From Paenibacillus mangrovi (GTDB taxonomy: Bacteria > Bacillota > Bacilli > Paenibacillales > Paenibacillaceae): a DNA stretch of 64,000 bases. The notes under the pieces were generated by a model. That model did not search any database, was not told the origin of the DNA, and saw only the letters and a program-made list of their open reading frames with translations. Below are positions 53,295 to 62,652 of the stretch, piece by piece. The DNA is taken from the NCBI RefSeq assembly GCF_022898935.1, contig NZ_JALIRP010000001.1, positions 930,001 to 994,000 of the forward strand, given 5' to 3'. Position numbers and translations under genes: made by a program. The stretch's first letter is position 1, and each line of letters opens with the position of its first letter.

Positions 53295-54133
53295 CGGCCT
53301 TGCTGCACAGTGAATGGGAACGGTTGTGGAAAAGAAAAATCGTCTGGCTGTTCCTGATTGCGATACCGTTCATTATTATTGCGACAGCCAAGTATTACAT
53401 GGGGCGTAATTTGGTAGTCCCTTTGGGGAATCCGGAACATACAACGGCGGAGAATTTTGCGGTGATGGCTATGATCGAGCAGCTGATCGTCGTGTTTAAT
53501 GTGGTCGCGCTCATACTGCTGACTCTGTCTTTCACAGAGGAATACCGCTCTGGACAGCTCCGGATGATGATGCTCCGGGCGTACAGCAGTACCCAGATTT
53601 TTTGGGCAAAATGGATGGCGTTCGCGCTCATGATGGCTTTGTTTTTCGTCGTTTATTTGCTCACCGCCGTGGCAGCGGGATACATTCTATTTCCATCCGC
53701 GCCGCAGCAGGTTTTGTTCTATTACGATCATGCGGTGCCAAACGGAGATATGATCCTCTATACGCTCGGTTACTACGGCATGGCATATGCAACCATTGTT
53801 GGTATGGCATCTGTGTTTATCGGCATCGGCGTCGTATCGCGTTCGTCGACCGCGGCGATTGGTCTAGGCATGGGCTTTCTGCTCTGCTCGCTGGGGTATC
53901 CTTTGATCTTTGATCTCTCAAATCGCGTGTTGGGGCTGGGACTGCCCGTCATGCTGAAATATTTGTCGCTATCGGAAATACAGTTCAGCGGAATCGCGGT
54001 GATGATGTCTGATGCAGAAGCGCTCAAGCACTTGCATGCAGGCATTTGGATGATATGCGTCATTGCCGGATATACAGCGGTATTGATGACCGTATCACGC
54101 CTGATTTTCACCAAATCGGACCGCTGGATTTAA
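53291..54133 (+). CDS. ABC-2-type permease 1
   Basis: A 280-aa membrane protein with about six helices and the usual amphipathic start (SEWERLWKRKIVWLF). FTEEYRSGQLRMMMLRAYS is the conserved cytoplasmic loop of this family. Translation is coupled to the ATPase gene. Confidence 0.9.
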   Translation: MTALLHSEWERLWKRKIVWLFLIAIPFIIIATAKYYMGRNLVVPLGNPEHTTAENFAVMAMIEQLIVVFNVVALILLTLSFTEEYRSGQLRMMMLRAYSSTQIFWAKWMAFALMMALFFVVYLLTAVAAGYILFPSAPQQVLFYYDHAVPNGDMILYTLGYYGMAYATIVGMASVFIGIGVVSRSSTAAIGLGMGFLLCSLGYPLIFDLSNRVLGLGLPVMLKYLSLSEIQFSGIAVMMSDAEALKHLHAGIWMICVIAGYTAVLMTVSRLIFTKSDRWI

Positions 54134-54146
54134 GGAGGAAAAAGAA

Positions 54147-54917
54147 ATGATGCAGCTATTGCAAAGCGATTGGCAGCGCATGTGGAAACGAAAAAAAACC
54201 TTCGTCAGCATGCTAATCTTTGTCGGTATTGTTGTGCTCGACTGTTTGTTTTTGATGATGCAGAACCTCGGGGCATTTGATAATGTATCGACGGTTCCAC
54301 TGACGGCCCAAAATTTTTCATTGTTTTTGTTAAAAGAAGTATCCTTTTTCCTGGTGCTCATTATTGGTCCGATTCTAATGATTGACAGCTTTAATGGCGA
54401 ATATCACGGAGGGCAGCTGAGATTGGTTCTGATCCGGCCGATATCGTTCATGAAGTTGTTTGCGGCTAAATGGATCAATTTGGCTGTCATCATGGCGATG
54501 TTTTTGGTTGCTACTTTTGCTATCGGTGAATTATTCGGGCATCTGTTTAAGCCAAGCGTGGACACGGTCGTATTTTTGAATCCGGATCGTTCGTACAGTC
54601 CAGCCGGCGCCTTTATGTACTGCCTGGAATCCTACGGATTGTTTATGCTGATTATTCTTGCGCAGTTAAGCCTGACAGGGCTGATATGCACGGTGATGCC
54701 AAGTCCGATCATTTGCTATCTTGGCTGGGTTGGAGTTGCGCTAGGTACGGTCTATGTGTCAGATACGTTCAGCTTCTTGATGTTTGGGATGTCTGCAATC
54801 TTCCAATGGATGGCCGGAAGCTATACGCATGCCCTTTTAATGCCGGTTTTTGTTTGTATGGTTTTGGGTTTTGCCTGTACAATGTTGTGGTGGAACCGAA
54901 GAAACTGGGTGAAATAA
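54147..54917 (+). CDS. ABC-2-type permease 2
   Basis: A 256-aa paralogue of permease 1 (SDWQRMWKRKKTFVSML, FNGEYHGGQLRLVLIRPIS). AAGGAGG is 8 nt upstream, and the gene starts 14 nt after permease 1. The two likely form a heterodimeric channel. Confidence 0.9.
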   Translation: MMQLLQSDWQRMWKRKKTFVSMLIFVGIVVLDCLFLMMQNLGAFDNVSTVPLTAQNFSLFLLKEVSFFLVLIIGPILMIDSFNGEYHGGQLRLVLIRPISFMKLFAAKWINLAVIMAMFLVATFAIGELFGHLFKPSVDTVVFLNPDRSYSPAGAFMYCLESYGLFMLIILAQLSLTGLICTVMPSPIICYLGWVGVALGTVYVSDTFSFLMFGMSAIFQWMAGSYTHALLMPVFVCMVLGFACTMLWWNRRNWVK

Positions 54918-54941
54918 GACCCGCGGCAGGAGCGTAGTGAG

Positions 54942-55637
54942 ATGCAGGAAAAGATTATGATTGTGGACGATGAGGCTGATATTGTGTCTTTGCTGGAGCA
55001 GGCCATGACAGCCGAAGGGTATCAGGTATTTACCGCCTCAGACGGGGCAAAAGCATTGGATATGCTGTCCGTGGTACCGGATTTGATCATACTTGACGTG
55101 ATGATGCCGGGAATGAACGGCTTTGAGCTGTGCCAGATGATCCGAGATGAGGTGAATTGCCCAATTCTGTTCGTCAGTGCAAAACAGACCGAAGCGGACC
55201 GTATTCAAGGATTGTCCATCGGGGGTGATGATTATATTACCAAGCCGTTCAGTCTCCGTGAGCTTAAAGCCAGGGTAGGGGCGCATCTCCGGGGCAGCCG
55301 GAGAATTCGGGAAAGCTCTACTGATCGGTCGCTGCTTCGGTATGGTTTACTTCGAATTGATCTGAAGGGCCGCGAAGTGCATGTGCATCAATCGGTCGTT
55401 CCTTTGACGGCTAAGGAGTTTGACATTGTGGAAATGCTGGCGCTTCATCCCGGGCAGGTCTTCTCCAAGGAGCAGATTTATGACCGGATATGGGGGCTTG
55501 AAGCGTGCGGTGACAGTAGTACGGTGACAGAGCATATTAAGAAAATCCGTGCTAAGCTGGGCAGTCAGGTTCCTGGAAGCAGCTATATATCCACTTTATG
55601 GGGGGTTGGCTACAAGTGGGAAAGATCGGACGCATAG
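54942..55637 (+). CDS. OmpR-family response regulator
   Basis: A 231-aa regulator: receiver (IMIVDDEADIV, LIILDVMMPGMNG, KPF) and winged-helix domain (LTAKEFDIVEMLALHPGQVF). It follows permease 2 by 25 nt. It should control the upstream exporter in response to the paired kinase. Confidence 0.93.
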   Translation: MQEKIMIVDDEADIVSLLEQAMTAEGYQVFTASDGAKALDMLSVVPDLIILDVMMPGMNGFELCQMIRDEVNCPILFVSAKQTEADRIQGLSIGGDDYITKPFSLRELKARVGAHLRGSRRIRESSTDRSLLRYGLLRIDLKGREVHVHQSVVPLTAKEFDIVEMLALHPGQVFSKEQIYDRIWGLEACGDSSTVTEHIKKIRAKLGSQVPGSSYISTLWGVGYKWERSDA

Positions 55638-57088
55638 AACGCCTGCCCCTGAAGAAACAGCTGATTCTAACCTTTATATGGATCATGCTCCTCAGCGTGA
55701 TTTGTTCGATTCTTACGATTGGACTCGGCATGTGGGGGCTGGCGAGGATCAGCGTGATCCTGCCCGCCAATACCTATGAGAAAGAGCTGCCAGAGATTGC
55801 GAACTATATCCGCTCTCAGGAATCTAAGATCATGGATCCGGAGAACCGCGAGGAGCTGGAGAAAAGAATACCCGCAGAAGGAATTCAGTATCAGGTGGTT
55901 GATATAGATGGCAAGCCTGTTTACGGTACGCTTAAGGAACGGAAAATACCGAACCGTACTGCCTTAATCAACGGGTTAAACAAAACGGTAACGGCCGGCA
56001 AGCCCTTTGGTATCGGAGGGCAATTCATCAAAATAGTGCCTGTGACAGCAGCAGACGGGAGTTTGAATGGGGCCGTCCTGCTCCAATACAAGCTTGAGGT
56101 TTCAGGGAAAAACAGCTCCGGATTTAATTGGATCAATTTGGCGATGATTTTAATCATTTTGGTCTCACCGTTTATGTACATCGCAATTTTCACCTATTTG
56201 TTCGCGACGAAATTTGGTAGAAGAATTGCAAGGCCAGTAGATGAACTCATCGAAGCTTCTCAGCGTATCCGCGATCAGGATCTGGATTTCACGGTAAGCT
56301 ATAAAGCGGATAATGAGCTGGGAATGCTGACGGAATCCTTTGAAAATATGCGCAGTGCTCTGAAAGATTCGCTACTGAGAGAATGGAAGATGGAGCAGGA
56401 GCGGAGGGATATGATGGATGCGATTGCGCATGATTTTCGGACGCCGATGACCATTATCCAGGGGAATGTAGAGCTGCTTGCCGATACTCCGGATATGACC
56501 CGGGATCAGTCAGAAGCGCATCTCAAAGTCATCGAAGACAATATTCAGCGCGTGAATCGTCTCATCCAGGATGTACAGGTCGCTTCCGAGAAGGATATGG
56601 AGTATTTTCCACTGAGAGGGGAGAAGGTCTCGTTACCGGATTTTCTGCAGGACAAAGAGCGTGAGGTCGGTTATATTTGCAGCTCTCATCAGGCTAAGTA
56701 TTCGTTTCAATATGAGGATTTGTCGCCGGGTGCCGGTCAGATGGTATTCATGGATGTGCAGCGGGTCAGCCAGGTGCTGAACAACCTGATTTCCAATAGC
56801 ATTCGGTATATGCCTTCGACGAACGGTTGGCTTGGAGTAAGAGTATTAAGGCAGGTATCCACGCTTCAGTTCGAGATTTGTGACAATGGACAAGGCTTCA
56901 GAGAACAGGACATTCCCCATCTCTTCGAAAAGTTTTACAGGGGAGAAAAGGGTCAGTCCGGGCTTGGACTTTATTCGGCCAAAATCATAGCGGAGAAGCA
57001 TGGCGGGAGTATTCGTGCTTATAGTCGCCGTGAGGGCGGCGCATGTATTGTCTTTACGATCCAGATCGAAGAGCGCTGGCTTGAATAA
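55616..57088 (+). CDS. Sensor histidine kinase of exporter module
   Basis: A 490-aa kinase. It has two helices (about residues 15-40 and 178-203) around an extracellular domain of about 140 residues, then HAMP, HisKA (IAHDFRTPMTIIQGNVELL) and HATPase_c (NNLISNSIRYM, GLGLYSAKIIAEKHGG). GTG 55616 lies inside the regulator gene, behind GGGGGG. The sizeable extracellular domain argues for direct ligand sensing, unlike BceS-type kinases. Confidence 0.92.
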   Translation: MGKIGRIERLPLKKQLILTFIWIMLLSVICSILTIGLGMWGLARISVILPANTYEKELPEIANYIRSQESKIMDPENREELEKRIPAEGIQYQVVDIDGKPVYGTLKERKIPNRTALINGLNKTVTAGKPFGIGGQFIKIVPVTAADGSLNGAVLLQYKLEVSGKNSSGFNWINLAMILIILVSPFMYIAIFTYLFATKFGRRIARPVDELIEASQRIRDQDLDFTVSYKADNELGMLTESFENMRSALKDSLLREWKMEQERRDMMDAIAHDFRTPMTIIQGNVELLADTPDMTRDQSEAHLKVIEDNIQRVNRLIQDVQVASEKDMEYFPLRGEKVSLPDFLQDKEREVGYICSSHQAKYSFQYEDLSPGAGQMVFMDVQRVSQVLNNLISNSIRYMPSTNGWLGVRVLRQVSTLQFEICDNGQGFREQDIPHLFEKFYRGEKGQSGLGLYSAKIIAEKHGGSIRAYSRREGGACIVFTIQIEERWLE

Positions 57089-57198
57089 TGTGGGTATTTT
57101 TACCATAACGTAACCAGCCTGTAACCTTCATGGAAAATCATTCTACTAAAATGGAAATATAAACTGATCAACTTGAAAACGTTAGGAGAGAATGATCC

Positions 57199-57873
57199 AT
57201 GAAAAAAAGACTCAAGATCATGATTGCGGCATGTTCTGCTTTCCTGCTGTTATCAGGCTCCGCACTGGCCGTGACGGCAGGGCCCCGGATTTTTATCAAT
57301 AAGGCCGAATTCGCGAGTTCGTATTTGAGGCTGAAAATCGAAAACGGCACCGCGATGGTGTCCCTGCGCGCGATCGTCGAGCAGCTAAAAGGGGAAGTTA
57401 CATACAAAGACAACAGCATCCATGTTTCCCTCCCGGAAGCGAGCCACTTAGCTCATCAGGTCGACGGATTCATGAACGCGCTGCAGGCGGAAACGCCAGA
57501 GGAAGCGGCAAAAACCTGGATTCGCGGAATTCAGAAACGAAGCGGTCCGATGCAGTATGCCGTCATGACTCCAGCTTTACAGAAAAGCACCAAACAGGAG
57601 TTTGAAGATAACTTCTGGGTTACGGGTGTCTCCAGTCCGCATATGGGAACCGTGAAAAAGATGGATACCAAGCCATTATCGCCTGACAAAGTGCAGATTA
57701 CGTTTGATTATCCGCTTATTGCTTCAGGAGGGGTGATAGGCTCTGGAAAAGCTTCCCTGACGATCGAGAAAGGGAGCGGGCCTGCCAATGATAACTGGGC
57801 AATCTCGGAAATCGCCCTTCAGGATCCTGGTGATACGGGGCTGATGATCGGCGCGAAAAAAATAGGCCCGTAG
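57199..57873 (+). CDS. Secreted stalk-domain (copper amine oxidase N-like) protein
   Basis: A 224-aa exported protein. A signal peptide (ending near SGSALAV) is followed by a short copper-amine-oxidase N-terminal-like domain (MVSLRAIVEQLKGEV, then YKDNSIHVSLP) and a C-terminal domain resembling NTF2-like or DUF4878 folds (EEAAKTWIRGIQKRSGPMQY). AGGAGAG precedes the ATG. It follows the kinase by 110 nt and ends at a terminator. It may be an exporter-module accessory at the cell surface (inference). Confidence 0.8.
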   Translation: MKKRLKIMIAACSAFLLLSGSALAVTAGPRIFINKAEFASSYLRLKIENGTAMVSLRAIVEQLKGEVTYKDNSIHVSLPEASHLAHQVDGFMNALQAETPEEAAKTWIRGIQKRSGPMQYAVMTPALQKSTKQEFEDNFWVTGVSSPHMGTVKKMDTKPLSPDKVQITFDYPLIASGGVIGSGKASLTIEKGSGPANDNWAISEIALQDPGDTGLMIGAKKIGP

Positions 57874-57896
57874 TCGAGTCTCATTAAAAAAAAGAG

Positions 57897-57938
57897 AACC
57901 TCCATCGCCACTTAAGTAGTGGATTTGGAGGTTTTTTT
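57897..57938 (+). terminator. Strong terminator
   Basis: AACCTCCA (57897-57904) pairs with TGGAGGTT (57926-57933), with an inner CCACT/AGTGG stem, followed by seven T. Confidence 0.88.
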
Positions 57939-57983
57939 GCGTAAAATTCCAACCGATTTCACCCAGCTTAGCGACGAAACCGG

Positions 57984-58181
57984 TCAGGTTCGATATTTTT
58001 GGCGTCGATATGATCGGCGGAATAATCTCAGCGGAAGTTCATACCATCTTTCTCGGATGCCTTTTTCCTCATGTAATTGATAAATCAGCAGCCTTTCCTG
58101 TTCTCTCCTGTTTTTTTGGGCGTTATTGTAATCGTTCTGTTCGTACTCCATTAGCTTTTCAGTCGTATAATATTCTAACAT
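57984..58181 (-). CDS. Small charged hypothetical protein
   Basis: A 65-aa protein rich in Glu, Arg, Tyr and Gln (LMEYEQNDYNNAQKNRREQE), probably one long helix with a basic tail (RLFRRSYRRQKYRT). It has an excellent ribosome site (GGAGG, 7 nt before ATG 58181), the main reason to call it real. I do not recognise it. It is divergent from the SgrR-type gene. Confidence 0.6.
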   Translation of the reverse strand: MLEYYTTEKLMEYEQNDYNNAQKNRREQERLLIYQLHEEKGIRERWYELPLRLFRRSYRRQKYRT

Positions 58182-58306
58182 GTGTTCTCCTCCACTCCGT
58201 CTCTATTTATTTCCAATTATGAGCTATTCAAAAGGGACTAAAAAGTGTATACTTGCGAAAATGATTTTCCCCTTTTACGTGCAAAAGCCCATGAAGGAGG
58301 GTAGAT

Positions 58307-60091
58307 ATGCTTTTAAATCAACAATATTTAATGCTGTACGACCGTTTTTCGGAAGGTAAAGAAAGTGGAATTCCCATTCAGGTAACCTTGGGAGAATTAT
58401 CGGCAGCGCTCTTCTGTACTGTACGGAATGCGAAGCTGATCCTGCGAAAGCTTGTGGAAGAACAGCTGATTGAGTGGCTTCCCGGGCGCGGGAGAGGTAA
58501 TTATTCGCAAATTACGTTTCATGCAGGCAAAGAGGATTTCCTCTTTAATCTGTCTGTTGATCTGGCCAAAAACGGTGAATATAAGCAGGCTTTCGAGGTA
58601 CTTAGCGAGTATGGCGGCGGTACTCTGGCCAAGGATAGATTTCTGAATTGGCTAAGCGGACATTTTGGCTATAAAAAAGAGGAAGGAACGGAAGGGCTGC
58701 CTGCAAGCGATACGTTGATCTTTCCTGTGCTTAAATCGCCTCGGACGCTGGATCCTGCGGAAGCCAATTATGCGTTCGACTCGCATCTGCAGCGGCAGAT
58801 TTTTGACCGTCTGCTTTCGTTCGATGAGCAGCTTGAGCGGATTGTCCCGGGTATAGCCCATCACTGGAAGTCTGACAAGAATGCAACAGAGTGGACCTTT
58901 TATCTGCGCAAAGGCGTCCGGTTTCACAATGGTCAGGAGCTTACCTCCAAGGATGTTGCCTATACGTTCGAACGGCTGCGCAGAGGGACCCAAAATGAGT
59001 GGCTGCTGCGGGAGGTCGCTGGGATTGAAACCCTGGGGCCGCAGGTGGTTCGTATCCGCCTTCTGAGACCTAACCGTATTTTTGATCGCTTTATGTGTTC
59101 GGTAGGTGCCTCGATTCTTCCCTTTGAATTGGCTGGTCTGGAAGAAGAGAAGTTTTGGAATCTGCCGATCGGTACCGGTCCTTTCAAGTTAGTATCCTAT
59201 TCGAAGCATCGGATCGAGCTGGTTGCGAACAACCATTATTATGAAGGCAGACCTTATCTGGACGGCGTGGATATCGTCATCTTGCCGGAAGATTGTGATC
59301 CGGAAACCATCGGATATCCAACCATATTGCACACCTGGGGCAGGTTCAGGCAGGAAGAACAGTATGCGCAGGGGGATGACCAGGAGACTTCAGAGAAACT
59401 TCGGCAGGCTTGCACGATACTCTCTTGGAATTTGAACCGTAATGGTCCCCAGCAGTCAGAAGCCTTCCGTAGAGCGGTCCGGATGATTATCCATCCTGGG
59501 GATATGATAGCTGAACTGGGTGGCGCCCGTATCCTTCCTGCTTTCGGTTTCCGGCCTGAAGAGGGTCACAATCATGTTATTGATCCGCTGCGCCCTGAAC
59601 GCGTCAGATCGGCTCTAAAGGAAGCTGCATATGATGGGGCGGTAGTTCACATCTCGGTATTTGATAAGTATAGGGAAGATGCCGAGTGGATCCAGAAACG
59701 ACTTGCGGATTGGGGAATCCGAACGGAATTGCAAAATTACAAGACATGGCAGGATGCCGATCTTACGATTTCAAGCATCGTTCTAGCAGAGGATGAGGTA
59801 TGTGAAATTGAAACGTACGAGAACAGGAGCAGCGTTCTGAAGACATACCTGGATAAGGAGCGGCTGAGCTGGATTACGGAAAGAATCAATGATGCATTAA
59901 GTGCTGACAGTGTCGGTACACGGCGCTTGATCTTACGGGAAATTGAACAGCATCTCCGCGATGAGGCATCGGTCATCTTTTTGCATCATCGACAGTTGAA
60001 TGCGTTTCTGCATCCGTTTGTACGGGGAATCAGCCTGAATGCGCTGGGCTGGATTGATTTTAAGGATGTATGGCTTGAAAAGCATGACTGA
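58307..60091 (+). CDS. SgrR-type regulator with solute-binding domain
   Basis: A 594-aa one-piece regulator: N-terminal winged HTH (LGELSAALFCTVRNAKLIL and LPGRGRGNYSQI, residues about 25-70), a spacer, then a SBP_bac_5 domain (RTLDPAEANYAFDSHLQRQIFD, GVRFHNGQELTSKDVAYTFE, LPIGTGPFKL). No signal peptide, so the binding domain senses a cytoplasmic ligand, as in SgrR. GAAGGAGG precedes ATG 58307. No transporter is adjacent; its target genes are not evident. Confidence 0.9.
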   Translation: MLLNQQYLMLYDRFSEGKESGIPIQVTLGELSAALFCTVRNAKLILRKLVEEQLIEWLPGRGRGNYSQITFHAGKEDFLFNLSVDLAKNGEYKQAFEVLSEYGGGTLAKDRFLNWLSGHFGYKKEEGTEGLPASDTLIFPVLKSPRTLDPAEANYAFDSHLQRQIFDRLLSFDEQLERIVPGIAHHWKSDKNATEWTFYLRKGVRFHNGQELTSKDVAYTFERLRRGTQNEWLLREVAGIETLGPQVVRIRLLRPNRIFDRFMCSVGASILPFELAGLEEEKFWNLPIGTGPFKLVSYSKHRIELVANNHYYEGRPYLDGVDIVILPEDCDPETIGYPTILHTWGRFRQEEQYAQGDDQETSEKLRQACTILSWNLNRNGPQQSEAFRRAVRMIIHPGDMIAELGGARILPAFGFRPEEGHNHVIDPLRPERVRSALKEAAYDGAVVHISVFDKYREDAEWIQKRLADWGIRTELQNYKTWQDADLTISSIVLAEDEVCEIETYENRSSVLKTYLDKERLSWITERINDALSADSVGTRRLILREIEQHLRDEASVIFLHHRQLNAFLHPFVRGISLNALGWIDFKDVWLEKHD

Positions 60092-60110
60092 ATAGGATGA
60101 ATAAAACAAA

Positions 60111-60141
60111 CAGCCCCGGGTGGATGATCCACCCGAGGCTG
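60111..60141 (-). terminator. Terminator of chemoreceptor gene
   Basis: CAGCCCCGGGTGGAT (60111-60125) and the following GATCCACCCGAGGCTG form a long GC-rich stem with one mismatch. On the minus strand it runs into TTTGTTTTATT. Confidence 0.75.
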
Positions 60142-60148
60142 ATGGCGC

Positions 60149-61399
60149 TTAGAATTTAAAGACTTGAATGGTTTTCTGCAGTTGGAACACGGCTTGTCTC
60201 ATCGCTTCGGTTTCTTCCACGACAGCCTCGATGGATTTCATCTGTTCATTCATGGATGCGGACACCTGCTCGGTTCCTGCCGAAGACTCTTCCGTAATCG
60301 CCGAAATGTTCTGAATCGCGCCGGAAATCTTCTGGGCGCTTTCGAGCATCAGATCGCTCTCGCTCGAAAAGGCGTTGATCTGCTCGGTTATGTATTGTAC
60401 GCTTTCCACGATATTAGAGAAAATTTGCTCCGCTTCACGGATCATTTCATTTTGTAGACGGACAACTTCCTCGTTGACCTGAATATTTTCAATAGCCTGG
60501 CGGATGTCATACTCAATGCTTTTGACCAGCCCGAATACTTCCTGGGTAGAGAATGTGGACTCTTCGGCAAGCTTGCGCACTTCCTGAGCTACGACAGCAA
60601 AACCCCGGCCATGTTCACCGGCTCTTGCTGCCTCAATGGATGCATTAAGAGAGAGCAGGTTGGTTTGCTCAGCCAATTCGGAGATGGTTTTAGTGATTTT
60701 GTTGATGCCGTATGCATTTTTGGAAAGCGCATCGATCGTCTTGGCAACGTTCTCGGTAGCTTCCACGTTTTTACGCATGCCTTCGGCCTGCTTATCAACA
60801 GATTGGCGGCCCTTTTCTACAAAGCTCAGCGTCAGCTCCGATTGTTTTTTCATTTCCTTGGTGGAGCTTGCGTAGTTGCCTACCTTGAGTTCGATGTCCT
60901 GAATCGATTCGGTCATACCAGCGACATCTTCGGAAATTTCGTTTGCACCGATGGCAAGCTCGTTAGAGGCGGAGGCGACAGATGCCATAACTGTTTTGAG
61001 CTCCTGATTCTTATCCGCAATACCGCGGCTTGCATCAATAACCTGGCGTGTAATGCTGGATGCGTCGTTTAAAATTTTCTTGAGCTTGTCTATCATGCTG
61101 TTAAACGAACGGCTGACGTCGCCCATAGAGCCGGACTCATCCACACGATTGGTAAAGACGCCTTTGGCGATTCCCGCGGTTACATTGGCGATGCTTTCAA
61201 ATGATGATGTAAGCGTTCTCTCAACATACCGGGCAAGAGGAAATGTCAGTGCTGCGAGCACCACAACAAACACGATACCGGTGATGATATGGCCAATTGC
61301 GATAAAAATCACTAGAGCCGGAAAAGCGAACAAGGCGGCAACCAGATAGCACCCGGCAATGATTCTTTGGGACAGCGGTAGATTTTTCAACCACGACAT
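60149..61399 (-). CDS. Methyl-accepting chemotaxis protein, no extracellular sensor
   Basis: A 416-aa chemoreceptor. Two closely spaced helices (about 13-55) leave almost no extracellular loop. A HAMP-like region and a full signalling domain follow, with the hairpin tip [24 protein letters not shown] and [12 protein letters not shown]. It probably senses membrane state or a cytoplasmic signal. AAGGAGG is about 12 nt before the ATG. A TATAAT promoter and cre box lie upstream. Confidence 0.92.
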   Translation of the reverse strand: MSWLKNLPLSQRIIAGCYLVAALFAFPALVIFIAIGHIITGIVFVVVLAALTFPLARYVERTLTSSFESIANVTAGIAKGVFTNRVDESGSMGDVSRSFNSMIDKLKKILNDASSITRQVIDASRGIADKNQELKTVMASVASASNELAIGANEISEDVAGMTESIQDIELKVGNYASSTKEMKKQSELTLSFVEKGRQSVDKQAEGMRKNVEATENVAKTIDALSKNAYGINKITKTISELAEQTNLLSLNASIEAARAGEHGRGFAVVAQEVRKLAEESTFSTQEVFGLVKSIEYDIRQAIENIQVNEEVVRLQNEMIREAEQIFSNIVESVQYITEQINAFSSESDLMLESAQKISGAIQNISAITEESSAGTEQVSASMNEQMKSIEAVVEETEAMRQAVFQLQKTIQVFKF

Positions 61400-61438
61400 A
61401 GGTAATTAGACCTCCTTATTATGTGCTAATTCTACCAT

Positions 61439-61480
61439 ATTATAGCACTGACTCGAAGATATGGTCTATAAACGTTTACA
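61439..61480 (-). promoter_or_regulatory. Promoter and cre site of chemoreceptor gene
   Basis: On the minus strand TATAAT (61439-61444) lies 18 nt from TAGACC (61463-61468). TGTAAACGTTTATA (61467-61480) fits cre at 13 of 14 positions and overlaps the -35, predicting CcpA control. Confidence 0.6.
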
Positions 61481-61588
61481 GAATAAGCTAAAATAAGTGG
61501 ATCTTTTGACATAATTCGATTTTCCTACGTTGTTCCCGTAAGAAAAATGTCTATCGTCGTACTTTCACAGAATGACAAACCGTACCTG

Positions 61589-61615
61589 AAAAAAGCTGCC
61601 GCAAAATGCGCCAGC
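61589..61615 (-). terminator. Terminator of tgl
   Basis: On the minus strand GCTGGCGCA pairs with TGCGGCAGC (one mismatch, 3-nt loop), followed by six T. It lies 18 nt after the tgl stop. Confidence 0.7.
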
Positions 61616-61632
61616 CGGTCGCTGCTCTTGAG

Positions 61633-62463
61633 TCACGTATGCAAATAACGACGCCGTCCGATTTGTGTGGTAATGCCGCCCTCCTGCATGAAAGCCTGCT
61701 CAATCACATGAGAGCCGATTACGGAACTACCCGCTTCGAATTGGGATAAATAGAGAAAATCCGGGTAAATCACCTGATCTGTCAAATAGGCGGAAACGTT
61801 GCTGCCAGGTATTCGGTTCCTGTTCAGTTTGGCAATGATGGCTCGCGATGAAACGATGCCAATTCCGTGTCCGTAATATAAATCTTCCTCAATCTTGACA
61901 GTATTCTCGCCCTGCCATTCCATGTGCTCCGGGTTGACGTCCGGATTTTTAAAATAACCTACGTCGCCTGGAAATGACCTGGCAGATCCATACTTTTCAA
62001 TCAGGCGCAGGTCACTGTCATAATGCCAGTCATACAGCAGCAGATCCGCGAACATCCGGTTAAATTCCTTTTCCTCTATAGAATCAAGCACACCTTTGTA
62101 CAGGACGATGACGATTGCAGTTGCACATTCAAACCCATACAAGGATCCATTGACGAATATATCGCGGATTCCTTCCGCTGGCGTAACGGATGATCTAAGT
62201 TCAAACCCGCCTTTGCTGTTTAGATGCCAATATTGTTCATTGCAAAAGGAATCCTCGAAGGTTTCAAACGACGGACCGCTCCGTTTAAGCGCCTTAGCTG
62301 CTTCAACGATCGCGGTCCTGAGCTTAAGCTCGAACTTCAAATGCGAGAGAGAGATGTAGCGGTAAGTATCCGGACTGTTTTTCTTGGAAAGATAAATCTT
62401 TTGCCACAATGCAGGCCAGGATCCTATCTCGAGAACAGCTTCTTGATCACCGATCAAAATCAC
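61633..62463 (-). CDS. tgl: Protein-glutamine gamma-glutamyltransferase (spore transglutaminase)
   Basis: A 276-aa Bacillus-type transglutaminase that cross-links spore-coat proteins through epsilon-(gamma-glutamyl)lysine bonds. The catalytic cysteine is C113 in YGFECATAIVIVLY; LLYDWHYD and YYGHGIGIVSS hold other active-site segments. FELKLRTAIVEAAKAL aligns with the B. subtilis enzyme from memory. The GTG at 62463 is preferred; AAAGGAG lies about 12 nt upstream, and a TTG two codons later is an alternative. It marks the host as an endospore former. Confidence 0.92.
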   Translation of the reverse strand: MILIGDQEAVLEIGSWPALWQKIYLSKKNSPDTYRYISLSHLKFELKLRTAIVEAAKALKRSGPSFETFEDSFCNEQYWHLNSKGGFELRSSVTPAEGIRDIFVNGSLYGFECATAIVIVLYKGVLDSIEEKEFNRMFADLLLYDWHYDSDLRLIEKYGSARSFPGDVGYFKNPDVNPEHMEWQGENTVKIEEDLYYGHGIGIVSSRAIIAKLNRNRIPGSNVSAYLTDQVIYPDFLYLSQFEAGSSVIGSHVIEQAFMQEGGITTQIGRRRYLHT

Positions 62464-62652
62464 CTTGATTTCACGCTCCTTTCTGCAGCCTAAGTAGAGC
62501 ATATGACGGAAACAAGCCAAGAAATGTCAATCCTAAGCATATTTTTGACACATAACGTGTTTGATGGGCTTGTTAAGGTTGCCATAGGCAGGGTTCTACT
62601 ATACTATTTTGTAAGGACGACTGATTAATAGAAGCAGACTGGAGTAATGATC

